Source: a virus
DNA length: 25,952 nt
Direction: 5' to 3' (one strand)
Virus record (IMG/VR): IMGVR_UViG_3300042469_000664
Coordinates: 1 to 25,952 of that record
Below, in pieces: positions 1 to 5,831 of this stretch (positions are counted from its first letter, which is position 1; each line of letters begins with the position of its first letter). Below the pieces are notes generated by a model. That model was not told the origin of the DNA, ran no database searches, and saw only the letters and a list, made by a program, of their open reading frames with translations. Both the position numbers and the translations under genes were made by a program.

Positions 1-81
1 CCTGCGGACCTGTATGACGCCCGCGACCGGCCTGCCCCCAAACTAAGGCCCCGCTTCAAGCTGGTACGGCCGGGGAGGTAG
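1..81 (+). CDS. 3' end of an upstream gene (partial)
   Basis: The first frame is open from the window edge to a TAG at 79-81. It ends in a basic, proline-rich tail (PAPKLRPRFKLVRPGR), and the next gene starts two bases later. This close spacing fits a coupled gene pair. Another frame stops at 44-46 and could instead be the real end of the upstream gene. No function can be read from 26 residues. Confidence 0.4.
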   Translation, partial: PADLYDARDRPAPKLRPRFKLVRPGR

Positions 82-83
82 CC

Positions 84-704
84 ATGTTCCGCCCTAAGAG
101 AACCATCCACATTCTGCGCAAGCGGGTTGTACCCCTGCAGATAGAGCCGCCGCCTCTTTCGCAAGAGGCGCGTCTTGCAGCCATGCCCCCTGTTCCAGAT
201 GTGCCAGCCGCTAAGCCGGGCAGCAATCTGGACGATCTGTTCAAGAAGGTATTCAATAGACGCTGGAATAGCTGGTACGAGGAAATGGGCGACGTAGAAA
301 GTGCCCGGATGGTCTACCGCTTTGCGGCCGAAGGCTCCAAGCCTAAAGGGGTAGCCATCGCCCAAGGCCGCGCTCGGGCGCTGCACGGTACGGGGCACCA
401 CGCGGGGCTGTTCAAATTCGTCCCGGACTTGGTCATAGAACTAGGCGAGTTGCGTCTGCAGCGTAGCTACGCAATCTTGCGCATCACGATAGGGGACGAG
501 TCTTTGCATGTTGACGTATTTCCCACGGAATACTTCGACAAAGCGTTGGGCCATCCTTCTTTTGTGCTGGACACCGACTACGTGGCGGGTCACAATCCGT
601 TCGTGGGTATAGGCCATAAAATGGAAAGGATTTTCTGTAGGCCGTCCCGGGGGACCCCGGAGGCGTTCGACTTTCACGATGTCAATTGGACAGACGACGA
701 CTAA
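84..704 (+). CDS. hypothetical protein, 206 aa
   Basis: I do not recognise this protein. The start is supported by a strong GGGGAGG at 72-78, five bases before the ATG. Residues 1-55 are basic and proline-rich (MFRPKRTIHILRKRVV, then PPPLS and PPVPDVPAAKPG) and look like a flexible leader. From about residue 60 the sequence looks folded, with a mixed alpha/beta pattern (DDLFKKVFNRRWNSWYEEMGD, then LRITIGDESLHVDVFPTEYFDKALG). There is no signal peptide or membrane segment. The proline-rich basic start resembles the starts of several other proteins in this window, including the ParB-like protein and the terminase. It probably belongs to an operon with the following gene, 27 bases downstream. 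Confidence 0.8.
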   Translation: MFRPKRTIHILRKRVVPLQIEPPPLSQEARLAAMPPVPDVPAAKPGSNLDDLFKKVFNRRWNSWYEEMGDVESARMVYRFAAEGSKPKGVAIAQGRARALHGTGHHAGLFKFVPDLVIELGELRLQRSYAILRITIGDESLHVDVFPTEYFDKALGHPSFVLDTDYVAGHNPFVGIGHKMERIFCRPSRGTPEAFDFHDVNWTDDD

Positions 705-731
705 TCTCCACCAGCGATGGAGCTAAACCTA

Positions 732-998
732 ATGGCCGATGTTAAGGATAACTTTATCGATCCGTTCGCGGATGGCTACGATGCCCAGAAAGCGGGCAAG
801 CTGTTTCGGGACAATCCGTACATGCACGCAGTGCGGAGGAATTTCCGGACAGAGGCGGGGAGGGAGGAAGCGGCGATGGACACGGCTATCGCTCGCCAGC
901 GGTGGGACGATGGCATGCTTACCGCCATAGAGGACCGGTTCCAAAATCCCCCTCGCAAAAGCAAGAACAAGATACACAAAACGTTCCGGGGCGACTGA
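732..998 (+). CDS. small hypothetical protein, 88 aa
   Basis: An unknown small, charged, soluble protein that starts MADVKDNFIDPFADGYDAQKAGKLF and ends in a very basic tail (PPRKSKNKIHKTFRGD). I place the start at 732 because GGAG at 719-722 lies nine bases upstream. The in-frame ATG at 717 has no ribosome-binding site and overlaps that GGAG. The basic tail could bind nucleic acid, but this is only inference. The gene is closed by a strong intrinsic terminator five bases after its stop codon, so it is the last gene of its transcription unit. Confidence 0.75.
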   Translation: MADVKDNFIDPFADGYDAQKAGKLFRDNPYMHAVRRNFRTEAGREEAAMDTAIARQRWDDGMLTAIEDRFQNPPRKSKNKIHKTFRGD

Positions 999-1002
999 CG
1001 GT

Positions 1003-1029
1003 AAGCGGGGTTGAAAAGCCCCGCTTTTT
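1003..1029 (+). terminator. intrinsic terminator after the 732 gene
   Basis: Perfect 8-bp stem, AAGCGGGG (1003-1010) pairing with CCCCGCTT (1019-1026), with an 8-nt loop and a run of five T from 1025. This is a classic rho-independent terminator. Confidence 0.9.
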
Positions 1030-1040
1030 CCTTGTATTAT
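1011..1040 (+). promoter_or_regulatory. candidate sigma70-type promoter for the 1062 gene
   Basis: TTGAAA at 1011-1016 and TATTAT at 1035-1040 are 18 bases apart. The -35 box lies in the loop of the preceding terminator. Transcription would begin near 1047, giving a short leader that contains GAGGAAA just before the ATG at 1062. This is a motif match only. Confidence 0.5.
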
Positions 1041-1061
1041 CAGAGTCTTAGCGAGGAAACC

Positions 1062-1274
1062 ATGGCCGACGACAACAACACCGCGACGATATACTTCCCC
1101 TCGATCCAGATAACTCTGGACTTGCCGGGGCAGGCGCATCTACTGACGCCTGAATTTCACCAAGAAGTGCGGGATGCGGCCGTTCCTGTGTTTGACGAGG
1201 TGCGAGAGAGGTTGGGCTCCCTCGTTGCAGAAAAACTCGCAAGCTATCTTTACCAGCGCAAGCTGCCACTGTAA
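1062..1274 (+). CDS. small hypothetical protein, 70 aa
   Basis: Unknown acidic small protein beginning MADDNNTATIYFPSIQITLDLPGQ. The first half looks beta-rich and the second half looks like an amphipathic helix (VPVFDEVRERLGSLVAEKLASYLYQRKLPL). The start is set by GAGGAAA three to nine bases upstream of the ATG. The longer frame from a TTG at 1011 runs through the terminator and is unlikely. The next protein (1295) has a similar length and predicted layout, a beta-like N-terminal part followed by a helix, but no clear sequence identity. The two may act together. Confidence 0.75.
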   Translation: MADDNNTATIYFPSIQITLDLPGQAHLLTPEFHQEVRDAAVPVFDEVRERLGSLVAEKLASYLYQRKLPL

Positions 1275-1277
1275 CTT

Positions 1278-1293
1278 TTGCAAACGAGTACAA
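1278..1293 (+). repeat. dispersed 16-bp element, copy 1 (degenerate)
   Basis: TTGCAAACGAGTACAA. The left half and centre are perfect, and the right half is degenerate. It fills the gap between two genes and lies one base before the ATG at 1295, where a ribosome-binding site would normally be. Confidence 0.6.
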
Positions 1294-1294
1294 A

Positions 1295-1606
1295 ATGCCC
1301 GACAGCATCAACGCCATGCCCGTCCCCCACCTGACTCGCCACTTTATGATCGAAGTGGCTGCTCCCGTCGTCAGCATCCTCGGCTCGCAAGCGGTCAACT
1401 CGCTGGAGCTACAGTATTTCACGCCCGAGACGAACGTGCAGGCCAACGAGAAGGACTGTCACGCCATCGAAGTGCACTTCGTGCACGATGCCATTCGGCC
1501 GATGTTCCGGGTGACGGCGCTGGACCCCGATGGGCTCGTGGCCCCGCTGCGAGACAAGCTCACGCAGATTGTCGAAAAGCTGCAGGTCGGCGACACTTCC
1601 CTCTAG
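1295..1606 (+). CDS. small hypothetical protein, 103 aa
   Basis: Unknown protein beginning MPDSINAMPVPHLTRHFMIEVAAPVVSILG. It appears to be an alpha/beta fold, with alternating hydrophobic strands (LELQYFTPET, CHAIEVHFVHDAIRPMFRVTALD) and a final amphipathic helix (LVAPLRDKLTQIVEKLQVG). There is no recognisable Shine-Dalgarno site. The upstream bases are taken up by a degenerate copy of the dispersed element, so translation may depend on coupling with the 1062 gene, whose stop codon is 20 bases upstream. An internal ATG at residue 8 also lacks a ribosome-binding site. Confidence 0.75.
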   Translation: MPDSINAMPVPHLTRHFMIEVAAPVVSILGSQAVNSLELQYFTPETNVQANEKDCHAIEVHFVHDAIRPMFRVTALDPDGLVAPLRDKLTQIVEKLQVGDTSL

Positions 1607-1658
1607 CCGAAAGGCAGGGTCCGGGGTAAACTACCGGCGGTACAACCACGGGGTAAAA

Positions 1659-1910
1659 ATGCCGGATCAATTCGTAGTTTGCAGCGCCATCGACCAGCAA
1701 TTTCTGGAAGATAGCCTTAACGAATTCATGCATGCCGCAGCGGCACGCAGGATAGACTATTCCCATGTAGCGGTCGCGCTGCAGCGGGGGGCGGTTCACA
1801 TGGCCGTTATGGCGGGCATCGGGGACGCGGCTATCGTTGAAGCCTGCGAAACCTACATCGGTGCGGCCCGCCAGAACGTCGCCAAGGCGAGGGCACTACG
1901 ACCAAATTAG
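1659..1910 (+). CDS. small hypothetical protein, 83 aa
   Basis: Unknown, apparently all-helical protein (MPDQFVVCSAIDQQFLEDSLNEFMHAAAARRIDYSHVAVALQRG, then VEACETYIGAARQNVAKARALRPN). The start is at 1659, with a weak GGGG six bases upstream. The frame stays open further upstream, but it overlaps the preceding gene and has no better start. The stop is ten bases before the next gene, so the two are probably co-transcribed. Confidence 0.7.
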   Translation: MPDQFVVCSAIDQQFLEDSLNEFMHAAAARRIDYSHVAVALQRGAVHMAVMAGIGDAAIVEACETYIGAARQNVAKARALRPN

Positions 1911-1919
1911 CGGGGGTCT

Positions 1920-2168
1920 ATGAGTAGCGTATCGGCCAACACGGAAACCAAGAAACAGGAGCAACGGCTAGAAGCCCAATTGGCGGTAATAGAGAAGGGG
2001 CTGAGATATCAGCGCCAGCGTCTCTGCGATCACCACTTCGAAGCTCCTATGTCCAATCTTGAGTACGGTATGATATACCGGGCTTATGAAGAGTTCGTGG
2101 ATAAACGGACCGCTATCCGGGCTGCTCTGTTCGACATAGCCCACCCGCATCTTGCGCAGCGGACATGA
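1920..2168 (+). CDS. small hypothetical coiled-coil protein, 82 aa
   Basis: Unknown protein. Residues 8-40 (ETKKQEQRLEAQLAVIEKGL, continuing RYQRQRLCDHH) look like a coiled coil. A second helical stretch follows (MIYRAYEEFVDKRTAIRAALFDIAHP). GGGGGT lies just before the ATG. It is the last gene of this plus-strand run: a terminator begins one base after the stop codon, and a convergent reverse-strand gene lies beyond. Confidence 0.75.
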   Translation: MSSVSANTETKKQEQRLEAQLAVIEKGLRYQRQRLCDHHFEAPMSNLEYGMIYRAYEEFVDKRTAIRAALFDIAHPHLAQRT

Positions 2169-2169
2169 A

Positions 2170-2197
2170 AAAGCGGCCTCCTAACGGGGGCCGCTTT
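2170..2197. terminator. bidirectional intrinsic terminator between convergent genes
   Basis: AAAGCGGCC (2170-2178) pairs with GGCCGCTTT (2189-2197), and an inner TCC/GGG extends the stem. T-rich tracts follow the stem on both strands, so it can end both the plus-strand gene at 1920 and the minus-strand gene whose stop is at 2221. Confidence 0.85.
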
Positions 2198-2201
2198 CTC
2201 T

Positions 2202-2217
2202 TTGCAATCGCTTGCAA
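2202..2217 (+). repeat. dispersed 16-bp element, copy 2
   Basis: TTGCAATCGCTTGCAA, a full match to TTGCAANCGNTTGCAA. It lies in the 52-base gap between two convergent genes, four bases beyond the bidirectional terminator and three bases from the minus-strand stop. Confidence 0.95.
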
Positions 2218-2220
2218 AAG

Positions 2221-2751
2221 CTATCGGACGAACGAGTCCGGCTCACCATCGCCGCGCCGGTAGACGGGCGGGACCGCATTGGCGTTGCCGACCACCGAAT
2301 TCCAGTAGGAGGCCGGGAGGCCGCGCCGCTGGATGGCACCGCTGGCGAGGTCGACCGCGATCTGCTCGACGTGCCGCTGCTGATCCGTGTTGCGGGGATC
2401 GTGCAGCCAGTGGGCGTAGTAGTGGGTGCCCGGCGCGAGCCCGGCGACGTTGCTCTGGTACGCGAGGTAGACCGGTTCCGGGGCGGCGACTGCCACCGTT
2501 TCCACGACCTCGACCGCAGGGGCGGCCTCGACAGGCTGTTCCGGCTCGGGCGGCGGGGGCGGCGACGGGTCCTGCCCTTCGGTGCTGCTCGACTGGCTCT
2601 CGTCCGGCGCGGGCGGGGTATCTCCGTCCTGCTTGGTATCGTCGCCTTCGCTGGACTGCTCCGTGCCGTTCTGTTCCGTCGTGGGGTCGGTAGTGGTGGT
2701 ATCGTCGCCCGTCGGAGGCGGCGTCTTGGTAGTCTTAGCCTTGGCTGCCAT
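2221..2751 (-). CDS. proline/threonine-rich protein of unknown function, 176 aa
   Basis: This is the only gene on the reverse strand. A clear AGGAGAG lies seven bases before its ATG. Residues 1-70 are low-complexity and acidic (repeated T, E, D, Q, S), followed by a PPPPPEPEQP tract and a VEVVETVAVAAPEP linker. The last 80 residues look folded, with many aromatics (YLAYQSNVAGLAPGTHYYAHW and ASYWNSVVGNANAVPPVYRRG). A disordered linker joined to a small compact C-terminal domain is often seen in virion surface or accessory proteins. That is inference; I do not recognise the family. The frames on the opposite strand here are shadows. The gene ends at the shared terminator and is divergent from the 2848 gene. 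Confidence 0.8.
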   Translation of the reverse strand: MAAKAKTTKTPPPTGDDTTTTDPTTEQNGTEQSSEGDDTKQDGDTPPAPDESQSSSTEGQDPSPPPPPEPEQPVEAAPAVEVVETVAVAAPEPVYLAYQSNVAGLAPGTHYYAHWLHDPRNTDQQRHVEQIAVDLASGAIQRRGLPASYWNSVVGNANAVPPVYRRGDGEPDSFVR

Positions 2752-2778
2752 CTTGATCTCTCCTAGTTATGGTAGAGG

Positions 2779-2807
2779 TTGCGCGGATAGTGCCGCGATA
2801 GTATGCT
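2779..2807 (+). promoter_or_regulatory. candidate promoter, TTGCGC-17-TATGCT
   Basis: TTGCGC at 2779-2784 and TATGCT at 2802-2807 are 17 bases apart. The same pair of hexamers with the same spacing occurs at 9583-9611, which suggests a shared phage promoter type. Transcription would begin near 2814, just upstream of element copy 3 and the 2848 gene. Confidence 0.6.
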
Positions 2808-2827
2808 TACACCATAAACGCCCCACT

Positions 2828-2843
2828 TTGCAAACGGTTGCAG
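2828..2843 (+). repeat. dispersed 16-bp element, copy 3
   Basis: TTGCAAACGGTTGCAG, with one change at the last position. It lies between the predicted transcription start (about 2814) and the ATG at 2848, a position where a bound protein would block transcription or translation. Confidence 0.9.
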
Positions 2844-2847
2844 ACAA

Positions 2848-3072
2848 ATGATACTACAGCAGCAGTACCAGAATTACCGGAGAGTGGTGGCTAACGGTCT
2901 AGCCAACAAAGACTGCCTCACCGAATGGGAGGTCAAATTCCTCTCGGACTTCGATGTCAAGTTCGACAAGTTCGGGCTCAATACCTTCGTGACGGCCAAT
3001 CAAGACGAGGCGTTCGACTGGATCGAGAAAACTCTGCGCGATAAGCTCGGGGATGACTACGCGAATTCCTAG
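2848..3072 (+). CDS. small hypothetical protein, 74 aa
   Basis: Unknown, mostly helical protein (MILQQQYQNYRRVVANGLANK, then LTEWEVKFLSDFDVKFDKFG, and EAFDWIEKTLRDKLGDDYANS). It has no Shine-Dalgarno site: the four bases before the ATG follow directly on element copy 3. It has its own candidate promoter at 2779-2807. It is the first plus-strand gene after the reverse-strand gene and is a good candidate for an individually controlled product. Confidence 0.7.
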   Translation: MILQQQYQNYRRVVANGLANKDCLTEWEVKFLSDFDVKFDKFGLNTFVTANQDEAFDWIEKTLRDKLGDDYANS

Positions 3073-3081
3073 TTAGCCGCC

Positions 3082-3110
3082 TTGCGGGGAAAGGCTAGCG
3101 AGCGTACACT
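3082..3110 (+). promoter_or_regulatory. candidate promoter, TTGCGG-17-TACACT
   Basis: TTGCGG at 3082-3087 and TACACT at 3105-3110 are 17 bases apart. The expected transcription start (3116-3118) coincides with the ATG at 3117, which would give a leaderless mRNA. This agrees with the absence of a ribosome-binding site there. Confidence 0.5.
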
Positions 3111-3116
3111 ACCTCT

Positions 3117-3677
3117 ATGCAAAACGCTCTTACAAAACCCCCGGCACGAGGCCCCCATCCTCTTTTGCGGGGCAACACCCAGCACCGCGATATCTGGACC
3201 TACTTCGAATTGGCTAAGGCCGATGAACGGGGTATGACCGCCGCCGAGTTGCGGGACGCCCTGAAATGGCCGCACCATATCGCCATGGCCCGCGTCACCG
3301 AAATGGTAAACGAGGGGCTGCTCGTGCCCACGGGGCAGATGCGCCTCCTGCCGCCGAGATACCAACGCAGCGGCAAGGTCTACACCCGGGTTAAGGAAGG
3401 CGAGACTGCCCACGGCCGGGACCAGATCAAAGTCAGCTTCGAAATCCGGGTCAACGAATACGGCGAGTACAGCTTGGGCCGTTGCGAGATCGTAGGACAA
3501 ACGCCTCACGAGGCCGCTAATGCCTCCCGGGGCATTTTGCAAACGGTTGCAACTTCCACCACCACAGTGCGGGTTCCGCGCCCCACGGAAGCGTTCGCTA
3601 TCCGCCGTCGCGCTGTTAGCGACGTTGTATCAAAAGACTTGACAATTACGGATGTCGAATACACAGTGGAGTCCTAA
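3117..3677 (+). CDS. winged-helix-like protein, 186 aa
   Basis: Residues 25-80 look like a winged helix-turn-helix domain: helix (RDIWTYFELAKADERG), helix (MTAAELRDALKW), recognition helix (HHIAMARVTEMVNEG), then a wing (LLVPTGQMRLLPPRYQRSGKVYTRV). Family resemblance suggests DNA binding, but no exact family is recognised. The middle part (KVSFEIRVNEYGEYSLGRCEIVG) looks like beta strands. Element copy 4 is embedded at residues 141-145 (LQTVA). There is no Shine-Dalgarno site, and a promoter just upstream would give a leaderless transcript. Its stop codon lies in a hairpin that also contains the ribosome-binding site of the next gene. A regulatory role is possible. Confidence 0.75.
   Translation: MQNALTKPPARGPHPLLRGNTQHRDIWTYFELAKADERGMTAAELRDALKWPHHIAMARVTEMVNEGLLVPTGQMRLLPPRYQRSGKVYTRVKEGETAHGRDQIKVSFEIRVNEYGEYSLGRCEIVGQTPHEAANASRGILQTVATSTTTVRVPRPTEAFAIRRRAVSDVVSKDLTITDVEYTVES
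3537..3552 (+). repeat. dispersed 16-bp element, copy 4
   Basis: TTGCAAACGGTTGCAA, a full consensus match inside the winged-helix-like gene, read as Leu-Gln-Thr-Val-Ala. It is 125 bases from the gene's end and 87 bases upstream of the TTGACA box at 3639. Confidence 0.95.
3639..3665 (+). promoter_or_regulatory. weak candidate promoter for the SLOG gene
   Basis: A perfect TTGACA at 3639-3644 is followed after 15 bases by TACACA at 3660-3665. The spacing is short, so this is tentative. It lies inside the end of the preceding gene and would drive the 3695-5831 pair. Confidence 0.35.
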
Positions 3678-3693
3678 ACTTAACAAGGACTCC
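3668..3693 (+). promoter_or_regulatory. hairpin masking the ribosome-binding site of the 3695 gene
   Basis: GGAGTCCT (3668-3675) pairs perfectly with AGGACTCC (3686-3693) around a 10-nt loop. The right arm contains the AAGGA ribosome-binding site for the ATG at 3695. The upstream stop codon (3675-3677) sits at the top of the left arm, so ribosomes finishing the upstream gene would open it. This fits translational coupling. It could instead be a protein-binding palindrome. Confidence 0.5.
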
Positions 3694-3694
3694 C

Positions 3695-4114
3695 ATGATT
3701 TACGGTGTGTTCGGCCCAAGAGACGTAATGCCGCAAGCACTCAGGCTTGCAGGCTCCGCAAAGTCCGAAGACAACGGGCTCGTCCCTTACGACAATTTCG
3801 AATACATCGCGAAGCAACTGGATGCTTTTCGCGACATAGACGGCCTCATTCTCGGGGGCGGTCTTGGCGTTGAGAAATTCGCGGAGGATTGGGCCAAGGA
3901 CCGCAACGTCCCGTACTCCACCATCCGGCCCAACTTTGCTGCGCATGGCGGGGAGCGAGCCCACGCCTTCAAGTCGCGCAACGTCGCCATCATCGAGCGG
4001 TCGCACCGGCTGATCGTGTTCTGGGACGGCATACCCAACGGCCCGCTCGGGGCGGTACTCGCTGACGCGATGACCCTCAAAAAGGAAGTCCACCTCCTGC
4101 CGCTGGAGATTTAG
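3695..4114 (+). CDS. SLOG-superfamily (DUF2493/YspA-like) nucleotide-binding protein, 139 aa
   Basis: The layout matches the small Rossmann-like SLOG proteins. There is an N-terminal strand (MIYGVFGPRD). A glycine-rich GGGLG at residues 54-58 is followed by the helix VEKFAEDWAKDRNVPY. An R-N pair at residues 95-96 (SRNVAIIERSHRLIVFW) follows, then FWDG at 109-112. Members bind or process nucleotides or nucleotide-derived signals, and some act in bacterial defence, but the exact ligand cannot be told from sequence. The start has AAGGA five bases upstream, inside a hairpin. It is one base from the glycosyltransferase gene, which suggests a joint role. Confidence 0.8.
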   Translation: MIYGVFGPRDVMPQALRLAGSAKSEDNGLVPYDNFEYIAKQLDAFRDIDGLILGGGLGVEKFAEDWAKDRNVPYSTIRPNFAAHGGERAHAFKSRNVAIIERSHRLIVFWDGIPNGPLGAVLADAMTLKKEVHLLPLEI

Positions 4115-4115
4115 G

Positions 4116-5831
4116 ATGTATAGTCCTCGTCTCCGTATCCTGATCGACCCCGTCTATGTGCAGATATCCAATCTGTCCGGGTCCTCCACCTATCGCAAGT
4201 ACGTGACGCTCGTCCGTGAATTGGTCAAGGACGGGCATTACGTTTATTGGTGCGTGCCCGATGAAAGCAAATACGTCCCGGACGAAATCGAGAACCACCC
4301 CAACGTCGGCATCATCCGAACGACGGCCATTCAAGACCAATTTGTGGTGGATGGTCTTATCACTGATCAGTTTTTCAATCTTTTTAACCGGGTGGGTGGC
4401 AAGTATCATATCGATGTGCTGGTTACTTCACGAACCTCGCTGGCTCTACATTATAAGCGGCTGCTGGAGCCACCACGCTTTCACGACAATGGTGGGAACT
4501 ATACTGACAAGGGTTACGGGCTTCCCGTAGTAATCCTCGAAGAGTTCCCCCAAACCCGGAAGCGGCAGAACACCGGGGAAGCCTACTGGCTTGAGCAATG
4601 CATGGGATACATCGCCAGCGAGGCGACGGTGTTCCTGTCCAATCACAACCGCGAGGAAGTGACGGCGGGGATGCTCGATTACATGCGCACATCCCTTGTC
4701 GATAAGTTCGCACGCGAGCAGGCTACGGTTATCCCGGCCGGTATCGAGTGCGACCAACTCGACGCCCTTTACGATCCAGACAGGTGGCGGCACGAACCGG
4801 GTTATCAGGTCGTCAGCATTGGTCGCATTTTCGGTGTTAGCTACATCGAATACCTACCTTGGTTCGACTATCTCTTTAAGGCAGGAATGGACGATGTCAG
4901 ACTCACTGTTTCGCTTTCGGGAGCATTGGGCGGACCTATGCGGTCGAAGCTTGCTAAGATCGGTTTCCCATTTGATAGTCTCGGACGCCAGTTCCGAATA
5001 CTTGAGGGTAACAATCGAGCTAACTTTATCCGCCAGCTTCGCGGGTACCATTCGTTTGTTTGTCCCATGTCCCACCTCGACCACCCCACGGGTATTTTCG
5101 AGGCCATCTACATGGGACTACCCGGAGTCATGCCGGTTGCAGACTTTCAGCAATCCTTTTTCAAAGACTGGCCGTGGGTTATTGCTCCAAAAGATAAGGG
5201 CGCACTTATCGGGCACCTGAATTGGATACGTGAGAACAAGGAAGAAGCCCGCCGCATGGTCCTTCCGTTCCGCGAAGAAATCCGGGCCAAGTACGACGCC
5301 AAGAACACGATTGCACTCGTTTGCAAATCGATCACCGACGCGGCGCAGTCGCACCTCGACCGGTTCAAGACTTCGGGGGCGGTCATCCGGTTCTGCGAGG
5401 AGCTTCAAGGCGAACGCTACAAAATGCAGGATGTTGTGGACTTCCTGCGCAAGCAAGGGTATATGGGCGTCTCCATCGGGGACATGTCCATCCGCACAAC
5501 GTTCACCTATGCCTTTGGTGCGATCCACCACACTATGCGCAAGGCCGGGTACATCGATGTATGCGAAGGCCCGGACCCGTACTTTGTACGACGGGATATT
5601 TTCGAGCGTGACTACCTGCCCCGGCAGGCGTCTCGCCCGATTATTCCGCTAACCGACGATGAAAACTTAATCGAGGAACCTAATGCCTCTAGTAAAGCCA
5701 AGCTCCGGTACGCTGTTGCCCCCCGTAACACCGGGCAACAAAATCGGCTTTCAGCCCCGATTGCTGCGCCAAGCACCGGGAACGCCCCCACCGGCCGCCC
5801 CGGGCGGAAGCCCCTCAAAAAACCCGGCTAA
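4116..5831 (+). CDS. GT-B fold glycosyltransferase with a C-terminal winged-helix-like domain, 571 aa
   Basis: Residues 1-220 and 230-415 look like the two Rossmann halves of a GT-B enzyme. The first opens with LRILIDPVYVQISNLSG. The second has YQVVSIGRIFGVSYIEYL and a GT4-like nucleotide-sugar motif near residue 325 (SHLDHPTGIFEAIYMGLPGV), where the E of FEAI is the expected donor-binding glutamate. Residues 422-493 look like an added winged helix (YKMQDVVDFLRKQGY, a helix TYAFGAIHHTMRKAGYID, and a wing PDPYFVRRD). The tail is basic and proline-rich and overlaps the next gene by 149 bases. Family knowledge supports sugar transfer from an activated donor. The acceptor is unknown: phage or host DNA, or a surface polymer. 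The gene starts directly after the SLOG gene. Confidence 0.8.
   Translation: MYSPRLRILIDPVYVQISNLSGSSTYRKYVTLVRELVKDGHYVYWCVPDESKYVPDEIENHPNVGIIRTTAIQDQFVVDGLITDQFFNLFNRVGGKYHIDVLVTSRTSLALHYKRLLEPPRFHDNGGNYTDKGYGLPVVILEEFPQTRKRQNTGEAYWLEQCMGYIASEATVFLSNHNREEVTAGMLDYMRTSLVDKFAREQATVIPAGIECDQLDALYDPDRWRHEPGYQVVSIGRIFGVSYIEYLPWFDYLFKAGMDDVRLTVSLSGALGGPMRSKLAKIGFPFDSLGRQFRILEGNNRANFIRQLRGYHSFVCPMSHLDHPTGIFEAIYMGLPGVMPVADFQQSFFKDWPWVIAPKDKGALIGHLNWIRENKEEARRMVLPFREEIRAKYDAKNTIALVCKSITDAAQSHLDRFKTSGAVIRFCEELQGERYKMQDVVDFLRKQGYMGVSIGDMSIRTTFTYAFGAIHHTMRKAGYIDVCEGPDPYFVRRDIFERDYLPRQASRPIIPLTDDENLIEEPNASSKAKLRYAVAPRNTGQQNRLSAPIAAPSTGNAPTGRPGRKPLKKPG
5311..5326 (+). repeat. dispersed 16-bp element, copy 5
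   Basis: TTGCACTCGTTTGCAA, one mismatch in the left half. It lies inside the glycosyltransferase gene in a different frame from most copies, read as Ile-Ala-Leu-Val-Cys-Lys. Confidence 0.7.

Noticed and set aside
2202-2766. Plus-strand frames over the reverse-strand gene
   Set aside because: The products are arginine/glycine-rich low complexity. The minus strand has a proper ribosome-binding site, start and terminator.
5127-5143. Possible further element copy (CCGGTTGCAGAC)
   Set aside because: Only the right half matches; the left half (TCATGC) does not. Counted as chance.
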